52,416 nucleotides of DNA, taken from the NCBI RefSeq assembly GCF_003668635.1, contig NZ_RCWH01000011.1, positions 1 through 52,416 on the forward strand, read 5' to 3'. Numbering within the stretch: the first letter of the stretch is position 1; each line of letters opens with the position of its first letter. Below the pieces are notes generated by a model. It was not told the DNA's origin. It did no database searches and worked only from the letters and a program-made list of their open reading frames with translations. Both the position numbers and the translations under genes were made by a program. The DNA comes from Planomicrobium sp. Y74 (lineage in GTDB: Bacteria; Bacillota; Bacilli; Bacillales_A; Planococcaceae). This document shows, one piece after another, positions 37,222 through 48,067 of this stretch.

Positions 37222-37812
37222 TTAATTGTTGATCGGATTGCTGAATTGTTTAAGAACATTTTTCTTGTCGTTCTCTTTGAATGTCAAAACTTCTTCAACC
37301 GGCTCATAAGATTCGCCGTAGAAATGTTCATCTTTGTAAGTGTGGATGTCTTCATACATTTTCTTCATGCCTTCAAAGATTTCTTCTTCACTCTCGTTGT
37401 TCGGAGCCCAGTAAAGGATTTCCATCGAGTTCTCTTCGCCTGTCGCAATCGAGCGTCGGTTATAGCCGATTGAAGATGCATGCTCAAAGCCTTCACGTGA
37501 ATAGAAACGAAGACGTTTTTCCGTGTCTGTATCTTCGTAATTCACCGGTTCAACTTCAAGGATGATCGGTTTTTTCTTATCTTTAAGCATTTGAAGCGTT
37601 TTGCTGCCGATTCCCATACCGCGGGATTCTTTAGCCACAAACAGATAATCCACGAAAGTGAAGTTCGGGAATTCTGCATACATCAAAACGTGATAAGGAC
37701 CCTCGTCCTTATAATATACGCTGCCTTTTTCCTTCAATAAAGTGTCCATATGCTCTTTTGACTTCATTTCTACAATCGGGAAATATTGATTCAATTTTTC
37801 ATACCAATTCAT
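37222..37812 (-). CDS. GNAT family N-acetyltransferase
   Basis: Predicted acetyl-CoA-dependent N-acyltransferase, 196 aa. The pyrophosphate-binding motif A is clear: DYLFVAKESRGMGIGSKTLQ, with the R/Q-x-x-G-x-G/A signature at RGMGIG. A C-terminal extension of about 60 charged residues (EEEIFEGMKKMYEDIHTYKD) follows the fold. The substrate is unknown. ATG 37812 follows AAAGGAG at proper spacing, while the upstream in-frame TTG (37830) contains that Shine-Dalgarno. It is a single gene between purD and yerA, with its own terminator. Confidence 0.85.
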   Translation of the reverse strand: MNWYEKLNQYFPIVEMKSKEHMDTLLKEKGSVYYKDEGPYHVLMYAEFPNFTFVDYLFVAKESRGMGIGSKTLQMLKDKKKPIILEVEPVNYEDTDTEKRLRFYSREGFEHASSIGYNRRSIATGEENSMEILYWAPNNESEEEIFEGMKKMYEDIHTYKDEHFYGESYEPVEEVLTFKENDKKNVLKQFSNPINN

Positions 37813-37964
37813 AATTATTGCTCCTTTCAAATTTGGATGCCCTGCTGATTTTGTTGTCGGGGTGACAATGGGTCTTGATTCTGGAGTTTAAATAGAGGTA
37901 AACGTGGGCTGTTGAAAATCCTCAACTTCTTCTTTCAATTCCAGAAAAGAAAAACGAAAGAAAA

Positions 37965-37996
37965 AATGACACAGTTCTTGTCGAATTTGTGTCATT
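37965..37996 (-). terminator. Intrinsic terminator of the pur operon
   Basis: Read leftward, AATGACACA pairs with TGTGTCATT around a 14-base loop followed by TTTTCTTTC, 20 bp past the purD stop. Confidence 0.85.
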
Positions 37997-38015
37997 AATT
38001 ATTATACCATGTAAT

Positions 38016-39269
38016 TTAGCCTAATGCACGCCATCCGATATCCGTTCTGTACATGAAACCGGACCAGGACAATGCATTCACCTGTGCATATACTTTTTCC
38101 TGGGCTTCCTTAACAGAATCCCCTTCTGAAGAAATGAACAGCACTCTGCCGCCATTTGCAGCAAACCCCTCACTTGTTGCTTTCGTTCCTGAATGGAAAA
38201 TATCAACTCCGGAAAGGCTTGCGAGATTCGGAAGGATCTTTCCTTTAACCGGTTTGTCAGGATAGCCTTCTGCTGCTATCACTACACCAAGAACAGCCTG
38301 TTCCTGCCATTCCAGCTCGTATTTTTCGCCTTCCAGTAAAGCATTCATGAAATCACCGAAATCCGATTTCATCCGCGGCAGCACGACCTGGGTTTCAGGA
38401 TCGCCGAACCGTGCATTGAACTCAATGACTTTCGGCCCTTCCGCCGTCAAAATGACACCTGCATACAGAATGCCATTAAACGGAGCCCCTTCGGCAGTCA
38501 TTGCTTCAACCGCCGGTTTGACGATAGTGTTGTATGTGGCTTCAACCGTTTCAGCGGAAATTTGGGGCACCGGCGAATATGCACCCATACCTCCCGTATT
38601 CGGTCCTCTGTCTCCGTCAAAAGCGCGTTTATGGTCCTGGGAAATCTCCATCGGGTAAATTGCGCCGTTGTAGACAAATGACATGAACGAGAATTCTTCC
38701 CCATCCAGAAACTCTTCGATGACAACTGTCGAACCGGATTCACCGAATTTCTGATCTTCCAGCATATCGTGCACTGCGGCAATTGCATCTTCTTCGGTTT
38801 TTGCTACAACTACTCCTTTGCCGGCAGCGAGGCCGTCCGCTTTGATGACGATCGGAGCCCTCATCTGCCGAATAAAGTCAATGGCAAGCGCAACTTCAGA
38901 AAATGTTTTGTATGCAGCCGTTGGAATATCATATTTTACCATCAATTCCTTCGCAAAAGTCTTGCTGCCTTCGATTTGTGCAGCAGCTTTGGAAGGACCG
39001 AAAACCCGCAGGCCCTGGCCCTCGAAAAAATCTACAATGCCTGCTGTCAACGGCTGTTCAGGTCCGACAAAAGTGCAATCTATTTGATGCTCTTTGGCAA
39101 ATTCAGCCAGCGAGGCAAAATCCATTTCATCAATCGGTACAAGTTCTGATTCAAGGCGCATTCCATCGTTTCCTGGCGCAGCATAAACTCTTTCTATAGA
39201 AGCAGATCTTGCAAACTGGCGGACGATTGCATGCTCACGTCCGCCCCTCCCAATAACCATAACTTTCAT
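38016..39269 (-). CDS. purD: Phosphoribosylamine-glycine ligase (GAR synthetase)
   Basis: Second step of de novo purine synthesis: joins glycine to 5-phosphoribosylamine with ATP. It is 417 aa with the ATP-grasp fold. The N-terminal VIGRGGREHAIV loop is at 4-15. Further landmarks are the SKTFAKELM region, the glycine-rich KADGLAAGKGVVVA loop, DHKRAFDGDRGPNTGGMGAY, and the metal-binding EFNARFGDPETQ. Last gene of the pur operon. The ATG follows GAGGGGCAGAGGC. The gap of 18 bp after purH indicates cotranscription. Confidence 0.98.
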   Translation of the reverse strand: MKVMVIGRGGREHAIVRQFARSASIERVYAAPGNDGMRLESELVPIDEMDFASLAEFAKEHQIDCTFVGPEQPLTAGIVDFFEGQGLRVFGPSKAAAQIEGSKTFAKELMVKYDIPTAAYKTFSEVALAIDFIRQMRAPIVIKADGLAAGKGVVVAKTEEDAIAAVHDMLEDQKFGESGSTVVIEEFLDGEEFSFMSFVYNGAIYPMEISQDHKRAFDGDRGPNTGGMGAYSPVPQISAETVEATYNTIVKPAVEAMTAEGAPFNGILYAGVILTAEGPKVIEFNARFGDPETQVVLPRMKSDFGDFMNALLEGEKYELEWQEQAVLGVVIAAEGYPDKPVKGKILPNLASLSGVDIFHSGTKATSEGFAANGGRVLFISSEGDSVKEAQEKVYAQVNALSWSGFMYRTDIGWRALG

Positions 39270-39287
39270 GCCTCTGCCCCTCTCGAA

Positions 39288-40826
39288 TTAATGTTTAAAG
39301 TGACGAATTCCTGTAAAGACCATAGCAATGCCATATTCGTTGGCTTTATCAATGGAATCCTGATCTTTCTTTGAACCCCCCGGCTGAATGATGGCTTTTA
39401 TTCCGGCTTTAGCCGCAGCTTCAACTGTATCGGACATCGGGAAAAATGCATCTGAAGCCAGAACCGTACCTTCCGCACGCGCGCCTGCCTGCTCCAAAGC
39501 GATTTTGGCGGCGCCGACACGGTTCATCTGCCCAGCTCCGACCCCAAGAGTCATATCCGAATCACATACGACAATGGCATTGGATTTCACATGTTTGACT
39601 ACGCTCCATCCGAGCTTCAGCGCTTCCAGTTCCTGTTCAGTCGGCTGACGCTCTGTGGCAACACGGATATCTGCATCTTCGAAACCGAATGTATCGGGCT
39701 GTTGAACAAGCAAACCGCCTTCTACAGTGACCGTATTCCACTTGTCCTGTTTTGTTCCATCAAAAGGAACCGTCAACAAGCGAATATTTTTCTTTTGAGT
39801 CAATATTTCCAACGCTTCAGCTGAAAACTTTGGTGCTATAACAATTTCCAGGAATATCTCTGACAACTTTTCCGCAGTTTCAGCATCTACTTCATGGTTC
39901 AGCGCAACAATCCCACCGAAAATAGAAGTGGAATCCGCCGCGTAGGCTTTATTGAATGCCTCCGCAATCGTACTTCCAGTGCCTACTCCACAAGGGTTCA
40001 TATGTTTCACCGCAACCGCTGCCGGTATTTTGAATTCCTTGATGATCTGAAGCGCAGCATTCGCATCCTGAATATTATTATACGACATTTCTTTGCCATG
40101 CAGTTGTTCGGCAGCTGCAATAGAGAAATCGGATCCAAGGGGACTGCGGTAAAATGCTGCTTTCTGATGGGGATTTTCGCCGTAGCGAAGCGATTGCTGC
40201 AATTCGTATGTAAGTGTCAACGCTTCCGGATAATTTTCTCCTGTCAGGTCGGTTAGATAATTTGAGATATAAGAATCATAAGCCGCTGTATGGCGGAAAA
40301 CCTTCGCTGCCAGACGTCTTCTTGTTTCAGGACTGGTCACAGCTTTGTCTCCACGCAGTTCACTCAGAACAACTGCATAATCGGCAGAATCCACAATAAC
40401 CGTCACATAAGCGTGATTTTTTGCTGCAGAACGGAGCATCGTCGGCCCGCCGATATCGATGTTTTCAATAGCGTCGTCGACTGTCACTCCCGGCTTTGAA
40501 ATCGTTTCACGGAAGGGATACAAATTAACACAGACGATTTCTATAGGGGAAATGTTGTTCTCAGACATTTCACGCTGATGCTCGGGATCATCATGTTTCG
40601 CCAATAGGCCGCCGTGGACCAGCGGATGAAGAGTTTTTACGCGTCCATCAAGGATTTCGGGGAAGTTCGTTATTTCATCAACTGCTGTAATCGCAACACC
40701 ATTGTCTTCCAAAAAGCGTTTGGTTCCGCCTGTCGACAGGATTTGATAATCCATTTTTTCCAGTTCTTGCGCAAACTCCAATATGCCTGATTTATCCGAT
40801 ACACTTAACAAAGCTCTCTTTTTCAA
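39288..40826 (-). CDS. purH: Bifunctional AICAR transformylase / IMP cyclohydrolase
   Basis: Performs the last two steps of IMP synthesis. It is 512 aa. The N-terminal IMP cyclohydrolase domain (MGS-like) is about 1-195, with [10 protein letters not shown] and STGGTKRFL. The C-terminal formyltransferase domain has [15 protein letters not shown], the [12 protein letters not shown] catalytic Lys-His segment, and PGGSKKDQD near the end. The start codon is TTG (40826), with a strong AGGAGG 8 bases upstream. Upstream, a 240-bp palindromic repeat separates it from purN, unlike the tight spacing elsewhere in the operon. Confidence 0.98.
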   Translation of the reverse strand: MKKRALLSVSDKSGILEFAQELEKMDYQILSTGGTKRFLEDNGVAITAVDEITNFPEILDGRVKTLHPLVHGGLLAKHDDPEHQREMSENNISPIEIVCVNLYPFRETISKPGVTVDDAIENIDIGGPTMLRSAAKNHAYVTVIVDSADYAVVLSELRGDKAVTSPETRRRLAAKVFRHTAAYDSYISNYLTDLTGENYPEALTLTYELQQSLRYGENPHQKAAFYRSPLGSDFSIAAAEQLHGKEMSYNNIQDANAALQIIKEFKIPAAVAVKHMNPCGVGTGSTIAEAFNKAYAADSTSIFGGIVALNHEVDAETAEKLSEIFLEIVIAPKFSAEALEILTQKKNIRLLTVPFDGTKQDKWNTVTVEGGLLVQQPDTFGFEDADIRVATERQPTEQELEALKLGWSVVKHVKSNAIVVCDSDMTLGVGAGQMNRVGAAKIALEQAGARAEGTVLASDAFFPMSDTVEAAAKAGIKAIIQPGGSKKDQDSIDKANEYGIAMVFTGIRHFKH

Positions 40827-40894
40827 ATCGAATCCTCCTAAGAATAATGCAGATGTTTTATTCTATATAAGTTGAATTAATAAAATATAGTAGC

Positions 40895-41137
40895 CGATAT
40901 TCCGCAAAACAACTTCGCTTTCCTGGGGGCTCGCCCGAGTGGATCTCAGCACTTCGCTCGAACCGGAGTTGAAAAGCCAACTCCGGTTCTGCTCCCCTGG
41001 GAGTCTCCGTTGTTTTGCTTCATATCTCTAGAGATTTCTCTAGCGCCGGCGCGCTCCAGGACTGGGCGGAGCAATAAGACGAGTGTTCTTCTCGGCTTAT
41101 TGAGGGAGCCTTGTCCAAAGCGCCGAAGCGGTATATA
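40895..41137. repeat. Palindromic repeat (family R1) inside the pur operon
   Basis: GATATTCCGCAAAACAACTT at one end; CCGGAGTTGAAAAGCCAACTCCGG central hairpin; GTTGTTTTGCTTCATATC; then CAATAAGACGAG / CTCGGCTTATTG. It matches the copies at 34904 and 11338 and occupies the purN-purH gap. No T-run follows the hairpins leftward, so it does not look like a full terminator. Confidence 0.8.
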
Positions 41138-41147
41138 GGCGAATTCT

Positions 41148-41732
41148 TTAATGTAAATTATTTAGGGTGAATAATCGCTGCAAAGTTGCAGGATAAAGTC
41201 TATGTTCGATTGCATGGATTTCTTCCTCAACAGCTTCGCGGCTTCGGCCGTTCACTTTGAAGGACTCCTGGGCAATAATGCTGCCGGTATCCATGCCTGC
41301 ATCCACATAATGGACTGTAACTCCCGCTGATTCAGCTCCTGCGGCCATCGTTTGTCCAATGGCGTCTTTTCCCGGGAAAGCGGGCAACACCGATGGATGA
41401 ATATTGACGATGCGGTTTTCATAAGTCCCTAAAAGGACCGGCCCGACCAAACGCATAAAGCCTGCCAGCACAATCCAATCCACTTGCAGACTTTCAAGCT
41501 TTTCTTTCAGCATCTCTTCATATAATTGTTTGGAATCATAGTCGGATGGCATAAAAGCGAAAGATGGGATATTGGCTTGTTTAGCGCGTTCAACGACATA
41601 GGCATTTGGGCGGTCTGTTACAACAAGCGCGATTTCCGCTTTTAAATTGCCTGATTTTACAGCGTCAGCGATCGCCTGAAAATTAGAGCCGTTTCCAGAA
41701 GCGAAAACGGCGATTTTAATCTTATTTTTCAT
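41148..41732 (-). CDS. purN: Phosphoribosylglycinamide formyltransferase
   Basis: Third step of purine synthesis: transfers a formyl group from 10-formyl-tetrahydrofolate to GAR. It is 194 aa by ATG 41732 ([20 protein letters not shown]), the usual length. The phosphate loop SGNGSN, catalytic Asn-His pair in [13 protein letters not shown], and [12 protein letters not shown] with catalytic Asp are visible. Its start lies inside the purM 3' end. An alternative ATG at 41744 has an equally good Shine-Dalgarno (AAAGGTG), so the start could be four codons earlier. Confidence 0.96.
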   Translation of the reverse strand: MKNKIKIAVFASGNGSNFQAIADAVKSGNLKAEIALVVTDRPNAYVVERAKQANIPSFAFMPSDYDSKQLYEEMLKEKLESLQVDWIVLAGFMRLVGPVLLGTYENRIVNIHPSVLPAFPGKDAIGQTMAAGAESAGVTVHYVDAGMDTGSIIAQESFKVNGRSREAVEEEIHAIEHRLYPATLQRLFTLNNLH

Positions 41733-42783
41733 TGAGTGTTCCATCCTGTTCACCTTTGAATCGCACACCGGCTGCTGCAGAAATCCGGCCAATTACATAT
41801 GCCCGTTCTCCGTTTGCTTCGGCTGAGGCCAGTACTTGTTCAGCATCTTCAGCGGAAACGGCAAGCACAAAACCGATGCCGGCATTGAAAACAGAAAACA
41901 AGTCCCGGTCTGACAATGAACCTTTTTCCTTCAGCATCTCAAAAACACGCAAGACCGGCCAGCTGCCAAGCTCGACTTCAGCACCCAATCCATCCGGCAT
42001 CATACGCGGCAGGTTCTCGATAAATCCGCCGCCTGTAATATGCGCCATGCCATGAATTTCTGTTTTGTCAGCAATTGCAGCCACTGTTTTTGCATAAATT
42101 TTCGTCGGAGTCAGGAGTTCATTGCCAAGTGGCCCGAGGTCTTCGTATCCTTCAATGATTCCTTCAAGCTGAAAATGGTTCTGTTCAAACACAATATTGC
42201 GCACCAGCGAATAGCCGTTTGAATGGATGCCGCTGGAAGCAAGGCCGATCAACACATCCCCGGCAGTAATTTTTTCTCCGGTGACGATTTTCGATTTTTC
42301 AGCCGCGCCGACTGCAAAACCGGCAATATCGTACTCGTCTTCTTCGTAAAGTCCCGGCATTTCCGCCGTTTCTCCCCCAATAAGAGCTGCACCGGCTTCA
42401 ACGCAACCGTCCGCTACACCTTTTACGATGCTCTCAATCTTTTCAGGCACAGCTTTTCCGACTGCGATATAATCCAGGAAAAAAAGCGGTTCCGCTCCTT
42501 GAGCGACGATATCGTTGACACACATCGCAACGCAATCGATGCCGATTGTATCGTGTCTATCCGCAAGAAAAGCCAATTTCAATTTCGTACCGACGCCATC
42601 AGTCCCCGATACCAGGACCGGCTCCTTCAAATTCAATTCGGACAAATCAAACATGCCGCCGAAGCCGCCGAAAGCACCCATCAATCCTTTTCTTGCAGTG
42701 CGGTCGACATGGGACTTCATCCTGTTGACAGCTTCGTAGCCGGCTTCAATGTTCACACCCGCTTGTTCATATGCTTTAGACAA
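41722..42783 (-). CDS. purM: Phosphoribosylformylglycinamidine cyclo-ligase (AIR synthetase)
   Basis: Fifth step: closes the imidazole ring of AIR with ATP. It is 353 aa. [14 protein letters not shown], the ATP-binding FLDYIAVGK stretch and [14 protein letters not shown] are characteristic. The start is TTG at 42783: AGGAGG lies 7 bases upstream and the protein then begins (M)[18 protein letters not shown], matching the family. Longer upstream readings lie inside purF. The 3' end overlaps purN by 11 bp. Confidence 0.96.
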   Translation of the reverse strand: MSKAYEQAGVNIEAGYEAVNRMKSHVDRTARKGLMGAFGGFGGMFDLSELNLKEPVLVSGTDGVGTKLKLAFLADRHDTIGIDCVAMCVNDIVAQGAEPLFFLDYIAVGKAVPEKIESIVKGVADGCVEAGAALIGGETAEMPGLYEEDEYDIAGFAVGAAEKSKIVTGEKITAGDVLIGLASSGIHSNGYSLVRNIVFEQNHFQLEGIIEGYEDLGPLGNELLTPTKIYAKTVAAIADKTEIHGMAHITGGGFIENLPRMMPDGLGAEVELGSWPVLRVFEMLKEKGSLSDRDLFSVFNAGIGFVLAVSAEDAEQVLASAEANGERAYVIGRISAAAGVRFKGEQDGTLNEK

Positions 42784-42794
42784 ATTGGTTCCTC

Positions 42795-44216
42795 CTATTG
42801 GCTGACTTCTTTTTGATGAGGCAAAACGGTATCCGGATAAATATCCGTCGGGTACTCCCCAGTAAAACAAGCCAGGCAATGGCCGCATTTGGATCCAGGG
42901 TCGGTGCGTCCTATATTTTGGACCATGCCTTCAACTGACAGAAATGTCAGCGAATCCGCACCAATCTGTTCACGCATTTCTTCCACCGTGTTATTGGCAG
43001 CGATCAATTCACCTGACGTACTCGTATCAATTCCGTAGAAACATGGATTTTTGATCGGCGGCGAACTGATGACCACATGGACTTCCGTTGCTCCCGCTTC
43101 TTTCAACAATGTGACAATCCGGCGTGAAGTTGTTCCTCTGACGATGGAATCATCGACCATAATGACACGTTTGCCGTCAACAACCTGGCGAACTGGAGAT
43201 AGTTTCATCTTCACTCCCTGTTCCCGCAAATCCTGGGAAGGCTGGATGAAGGTACGGCCGACATAGCGGTTTTTTATCAACCCCAGCTCATACGGAATTC
43301 CGCTTTCTTCTGAATAACCGATGGCAGCGGATATACTTGAATCTGGTACGCCCGTAACTACATCTGCATCAATTTGAATTTCTTTTGCAAGTTGCTTACC
43401 TAGACGTTTACGCGCTGAATGCACATTGATGCCGTCGATGTCCGAATCCGGACGAGAGAAATAAACATATTCCATCGTGCAGATTGAGCGATCATTCGGA
43501 TAAGCAAAGCGTTCAGCCCGCATTCCTTCTTTGTCTATAATAATAAATTCGCCGGGTTCAACTGAACGCACAAATTCCGCGCCGACGATATCAAATGCGC
43601 AAGTTTCCGAAGCGACAAGCCAAGCGTCTCCAAGTTTGCCGATTGAAAACGGGCGAAGGCCATGGGGATCAAGTGCAATATACATCGCCTCTTCTGTCAG
43701 GATTGCACAGGCGAAAGCGCCCTTTAATAATGATAGCGCATTTTTTATCTTTTCTTCAAAGCTTTCATAGCCGCTGCGTTTAATCAGATGAGCTAAAACT
43801 TCGGTATCCGAGGTGGTTTGGAAAATACTGCCCTGGCGTTCCAGATGTTCTCTCAGATGGTTGGCGTTCACCAAATTACCGTTGTGGGAAATGGCAAGGC
43901 CGCCGGTAGTCGAATTAAACAGCAGCGGCTGGACATTTTCGATGCCACTGCCTCCAGCTGTGGCATATCGAACGTGGCCAATTGCTCCGGTGCCTCCCAT
44001 TTTTGCAAGCTTCTCAGGCGTAAATACTTCATTGACCAATCCTTCGCCTTTAACCGGCTTAAGCGTTCGTCCGTCAGTTGTAACAATGCCAGCGCCTTCC
44101 TGTCCTCTGTGCTGCAATGCGTGGAGTCCGTAATACGTAATCTGCGCCGCATTTTCATGTCCCCAGATTCCAAAGACACCACATTCTTCGTTTAAGCTTC
44201 TGATTTCAGCAAGCAT
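42795..44216 (-). CDS. purF: Amidophosphoribosyltransferase
   Basis: First committed step: makes phosphoribosylamine from PRPP and glutamine. It is 473 aa including an 11-residue propeptide ([11 protein letters not shown]) that must be cut to expose the catalytic C12 (CGVFGIWGH). Iron-sulfur-type cysteines, as in the B. subtilis enzyme, occur in [14 protein letters not shown] and [10 protein letters not shown]. The PRPP loop is [14 protein letters not shown]. The enzyme is of the oxygen-sensitive, nucleotide-inhibited Bacillus type. It begins 25 bp inside the purL 3' end. Confidence 0.98.
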   Translation of the reverse strand: MLAEIRSLNEECGVFGIWGHENAAQITYYGLHALQHRGQEGAGIVTTDGRTLKPVKGEGLVNEVFTPEKLAKMGGTGAIGHVRYATAGGSGIENVQPLLFNSTTGGLAISHNGNLVNANHLREHLERQGSIFQTTSDTEVLAHLIKRSGYESFEEKIKNALSLLKGAFACAILTEEAMYIALDPHGLRPFSIGKLGDAWLVASETCAFDIVGAEFVRSVEPGEFIIIDKEGMRAERFAYPNDRSICTMEYVYFSRPDSDIDGINVHSARKRLGKQLAKEIQIDADVVTGVPDSSISAAIGYSEESGIPYELGLIKNRYVGRTFIQPSQDLREQGVKMKLSPVRQVVDGKRVIMVDDSIVRGTTSRRIVTLLKEAGATEVHVVISSPPIKNPCFYGIDTSTSGELIAANNTVEEMREQIGADSLTFLSVEGMVQNIGRTDPGSKCGHCLACFTGEYPTDIYPDTVLPHQKEVSQ

Positions 44217-46420
44217 GGTATTGCCCCTTTCCAAGCTGAGCGAAGCGTATCGACCGAATCATGGATCCAGACGACGCCGTCTTCACTTTTGATCGTTAAT
44301 TCTCCGGAGTCTGTGACTGTTCCAATTTGCTTAGCATCTTGAACGACCTGTTCGAATTGTGACGCGTGGCCAGGAGAAACTGTAACGATGAACCGTGATT
44401 GTGATTCGCTGAAAAGAGCTGTCGTTGGTGAACCTGTAAGTGTAATATCCATTCCCATGCTGTTGCCGAAAGTCTTCTCCGCAAGAGCCACCGCAACACC
44501 GCCTTCCGCCACGTCGTGGGCGGATGCCACCAGTCCCTTTTGAATGGCTTCAAGAAGCTGTTGCTGGCGTTTTGCTTCAACAGTTAAATCGATGGACGGC
44601 GCTTTGCCGAAAATGCGTCCTTCCACCATTTTCTGCAGTTCGCTGCCGCCGAATTCCGTAAAGCTTTCACCAATCATATAAACCACATCGCCGGCTTTTT
44701 TGGCGTCTTGTGTTGTTACATACGTCAAATCTTCAACCAGGCCAACCATACCGATGGTCGGTGTTGGATAAATCGCCGTTCCGTTTGTTTCATTGTACAG
44801 AGAGACATTTCCGCCGATAACCGGCGCATCAAGTATTGTGCAGGCTTCAGACATACCGTCAGCCGCTTTCTCTAGCTGCCAGAAAATCTCCGGTTTTTCC
44901 GGATTTCCGAAGTTCAGGCAATCTGTGATTGCGAGCGGCTTCGCACCCGATACCACGACATTGCGCGCCGCTTCCGCCACCGCAATTTTCCCACCCATTT
45001 CAGGGTCGAGATAAATATAGCGGGAATTGCAATCCGTCGTCATCGCCAGTCCTTTATTGGTACCCCGAACACGGATAACAGCTGCATCCGATCCCGGACT
45101 TACCACCGTACTCGTGCGGACCTGATGATCGTATTGATCGTAAACCCATTCTTTCGAAGCGATGGTCGGCTGCTGCAATAAAGACTTAAGCGTCTCACCG
45201 TAGTTTTCAACTTTCGGTTCAACGTTTTCCATCTGCTGATATTCCTTATAGTAAGCTGGAACACTCGAAGGCTTATGGTAGACCGGTGCATCTTCCGCAA
45301 GTGCATCGACTGGCACTTCAGCCACGATTTCACCTTTATGGACAAGGCGCAAAGTGGAATCATCCGTTACTTTACCAACCGTAACAGCATCCAGTCCATA
45401 TTTCTCGAATAACTCAACAATCTCAGGCTCACGGCCTTTTTTCACAACGATCAGCATGCGTTCCTGCGATTCTGACAGCATCATTTCATATGCCGTCATG
45501 CCGGTTTCGCGCTGCGGGATATGATCCAAATCCATTTCAATTCCTGATCCGGCTTTTGACGCCATTTCAGCTGACGAAGAAGTCAGGCCTGCAGCACCCA
45601 TATCCTGAATACCGATCAACGCGTCGGATTTCACCAGTTCAAGGCAGGCTTCAAGCAATAGCTTCTCCATAAATGGATCTCCCACTTGGACCGCCGGGCG
45701 ATTGTCGCCGGAGGATTCCGTCAATTCTTCCGAAGCGAAAGTAGCACCATGAATTCCGTCGCGGCCAGTTTTAGCCCCGACATACATTACCGGATTGCCG
45801 ACACCGGAAGCGATGCCTTTTTGAATATCCTTATGGTCGATCAAACCCACACACATAGCATTTACCAACGGGTTGCCGTCATAGGAATCATCAAATTGCA
45901 CTTCGCCGCCGACTGTCGGTATGCCGATGCAGTTGCCGTATCCAGCGATGCCGGCAACCACTTCTTCAAATAAATATTTAACGCGTGGGGTAGTCAGTTC
46001 GCCAAAGCGCAAGGAATTTAAGAGCGCAATTGGGCGTGCCCCCATCGAGAACACGTCGCGGATGATGCCGCCGACACCGGTCGCGGCCCCTTGATAAGGC
46101 TCAATCGCTGAAGGGTGATTATGCGATTCCATTTTAAAGACCACTGCCTGGCCGTCGCCGATATCTACAATTCCTGCGCCTTCCCCTGGCCCCTGGAGAA
46201 CCCGCGGTGCCTTCGTAGGGAATTTTGCCAGCACAGGTTTTGAATTTTTATAAGAACAATGTTCCGACCACATAACCGAAAACAAGCCGGTTTCCGTGTA
46301 ATTCGGCGTTCTGCCTAGAATCTTTTCCACCATGGCGAACTCTGCATCGGATAATCCCATTTGCTGATAGACTTTCTGCTCTTTGATCTGCTCAGTATTT
46401 GGCTCAAGCGTGACTGACAT
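44192..46420 (-). CDS. purL: Phosphoribosylformylglycinamidine synthase subunit PurL
   Basis: Synthetase subunit of the three-part FGAM synthase (PurS, PurQ, PurL). It is 742 aa, the small Gram-positive form. Two PurM-like halves are visible: the first with [15 protein letters not shown] and [13 protein letters not shown], the second with [15 protein letters not shown] and [17 protein letters not shown] 46420 has a GGAGGG upstream and lies inside the purQ 3' end (17-bp overlap), so translation is coupled. Confidence 0.98.
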   Translation of the reverse strand: MSVTLEPNTEQIKEQKVYQQMGLSDAEFAMVEKILGRTPNYTETGLFSVMWSEHCSYKNSKPVLAKFPTKAPRVLQGPGEGAGIVDIGDGQAVVFKMESHNHPSAIEPYQGAATGVGGIIRDVFSMGARPIALLNSLRFGELTTPRVKYLFEEVVAGIAGYGNCIGIPTVGGEVQFDDSYDGNPLVNAMCVGLIDHKDIQKGIASGVGNPVMYVGAKTGRDGIHGATFASEELTESSGDNRPAVQVGDPFMEKLLLEACLELVKSDALIGIQDMGAAGLTSSSAEMASKAGSGIEMDLDHIPQRETGMTAYEMMLSESQERMLIVVKKGREPEIVELFEKYGLDAVTVGKVTDDSTLRLVHKGEIVAEVPVDALAEDAPVYHKPSSVPAYYKEYQQMENVEPKVENYGETLKSLLQQPTIASKEWVYDQYDHQVRTSTVVSPGSDAAVIRVRGTNKGLAMTTDCNSRYIYLDPEMGGKIAVAEAARNVVVSGAKPLAITDCLNFGNPEKPEIFWQLEKAADGMSEACTILDAPVIGGNVSLYNETNGTAIYPTPTIGMVGLVEDLTYVTTQDAKKAGDVVYMIGESFTEFGGSELQKMVEGRIFGKAPSIDLTVEAKRQQQLLEAIQKGLVASAHDVAEGGVAVALAEKTFGNSMGMDITLTGSPTTALFSESQSRFIVTVSPGHASQFEQVVQDAKQIGTVTDSGELTIKSEDGVVWIHDSVDTLRSAWKGAIPCLLKSEA

Positions 46421-47087
46421 TTGCTTCCCTCCACTGCTTAACGATTGATTTAAATAAAGAAAGTCCATCACTGCCGCCGATCAAATCGGAAACGGCACGT
46501 TCCGGATGCGGCATCATGCCGAGCACGTTGCCTCGTTCGTTGACGATTCCCGCAATATTATTGCGGCTGCCGTTAAAGTCATCCGCATAAGAGAACACGA
46601 TTTGGTTATTGTTCTTCAACTGTTCATAGGTCGCATCATCGCAGTAATAATTCCCTTCGCCATGTGCGATTGGAATCCGTATTTCCTGACCAGCCATATA
46701 TTCATTCGTAAATAAAGTATTGGCATTTTCAACTTTCAAACCGACAGTCCGGCACATGAATTTCAAATTTTTATTGCGCAGCAGAATGCCTGGAAGAAGT
46801 CCTGCTTCGGTAAGAATCTGGAATCCGTTGCAGATGCCGAGCACCGGTTTGCCTGCTTCCGCCGCTTTCTTCACTTCATCCATCACCGGTGAAGACTGGG
46901 CAATCGCGCCGCAGCGCAAGTAATCGCCGTATGAAAAGCCTCCCGGCAATAAAATACCGTCATATCCGCTTAAATCGGTTGAATCATGCCAAACATACTC
47001 TGCTTCTTCACCCAGTTCATCCTTGACCGCGTGGTACATATCCAAATCACAATTGGATCCCGGAAATACGATTACTGCGAATTTCAT
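46404..47087 (-). CDS. purQ: Phosphoribosylformylglycinamidine synthase subunit PurQ
   Basis: Class I glutamine amidotransferase that supplies ammonia to PurL. It is 227 aa. The nucleophile Cys is in GICNGFQIL (near residue 86), with the His-Glu pair in [24 protein letters not shown] is also typical. Overlaps purS upstream and purL downstream. Confidence 0.97.
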   Translation of the reverse strand: MKFAVIVFPGSNCDLDMYHAVKDELGEEAEYVWHDSTDLSGYDGILLPGGFSYGDYLRCGAIAQSSPVMDEVKKAAEAGKPVLGICNGFQILTEAGLLPGILLRNKNLKFMCRTVGLKVENANTLFTNEYMAGQEIRIPIAHGEGNYYCDDATYEQLKNNNQIVFSYADDFNGSRNNIAGIVNERGNVLGMMPHPERAVSDLIGGSDGLSLFKSIVKQWREANVSHA

Positions 47088-47338
47088 TGCGAGACAGCCT
47101 CCTCGATTTCGAAACGGTAATCTTCAATCACCGTGTTCGTCAATAACTTCTGGCACATTTCATTTACAAGCGCATCAACATCACCGGCGTCATCGGAAAT
47201 CATCAATTCCAGGTATTTGCCGATCCGTACATCTTCAACTTCTCCGTAGCCCATCTTATGAAGAGATCCCATTACCGCAGACCCTTGTGGATCTAATACG
47301 CTTTCGCGCAAAGTGACGTAGATTTTAACTTTTCTCAT
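47084..47338 (-). CDS. purS: Phosphoribosylformylglycinamidine synthase subunit PurS
   Basis: Small 84-aa subunit that docks PurQ on PurL. The N-terminal beta strand [18 protein letters not shown] is the family signature. Four-base overlaps with purC and purQ (ATGA type) show tight translational coupling. Confidence 0.96.
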   Translation of the reverse strand: MRKVKIYVTLRESVLDPQGSAVMGSLHKMGYGEVEDVRIGKYLELMISDDAGDVDALVNEMCQKLLTNTVIEDYRFEIEEAVSQ

Positions 47339-48051
47339 GAATGTTGTCCTCCCAGTTTAGCTAAAATGAGTTCATACGCTTCTGTTAAATTGCCGAGATC
47401 CCGTCGAAATACATCTTTATCGAGTTTTTGCTTTGTTTTTGCATCCCAGAGGCGGCAAGTATCCGGAGAAATTTCATCCGCCAATAAGATCTTCCCGTCA
47501 TTGTCACGGCCGAATTCTATCTTGAAGTCAACAAGATCCACGCCAACTTCCTTGAAGAAGCCAATCAATATTTCATTGACTTCGAGTGCCTTAACGCGCA
47601 ATTCACGAATCTCTTCTATCGATGCCAGCTCCAGCATCTCAATATGATCTTCTGTAATAATCGGATCGCCGAGTGCATCATCCTTATAATAGAATTCGAC
47701 GACTGCCCGCTTCAAAACTGTTCCTTCTTCTAAACCGAGGCGTTTGGCCATGCTGCCGGCAACAATATTCCTTACCACCACTTCGACCGGAATAATTGAA
47801 ACTTGCCGGACCAGCTGTTCATGGTCAGACAATTGTTCGACGAAATGCGAAGCAACCCCCGCTTTCTGCAATCTTTCGAAAATCAATGATGTAATTTTAT
47901 TGTTCAACATGCCTTTTCCGGTAATTTCCGCTTTCTTCTCACCGTTGAAAGCTGTCGCTGAATCTTTGTATTCCACCCATAAAATATCCTGTTCGTCCGT
48001 TGCGTATAAGCACTTTGCTTTTCCTTCGTACAATAGCTGACCTTTTTCCAT
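47335..48051 (-). CDS. purC: SAICAR synthetase
   Basis: Joins aspartate to CAIR with ATP to give SAICAR. It is 238 aa. LLYEGKAKCLYATDE (ATP loop), VVVRNIVAGSMAKR, and DFKIEFGRDNDGKILLADE with SPDTCRLWD are the family blocks. It starts 17 bp after purB. Confidence 0.97.
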   Translation of the reverse strand: MEKGQLLYEGKAKCLYATDEQDILWVEYKDSATAFNGEKKAEITGKGMLNNKITSLIFERLQKAGVASHFVEQLSDHEQLVRQVSIIPVEVVVRNIVAGSMAKRLGLEEGTVLKRAVVEFYYKDDALGDPIITEDHIEMLELASIEEIRELRVKALEVNEILIGFFKEVGVDLVDFKIEFGRDNDGKILLADEISPDTCRLWDAKTKQKLDKDVFRRDLGNLTEAYELILAKLGGQHS

Positions 48052-48067
48052 TTAGGGAGACCTCCGT

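Noticed and set aside
40895..41137. Terminator splitting the pur operon
   Set aside because: Hairpins are strong but no T-run follows in the direction of transcription, and purH has no clear promoter of its own.
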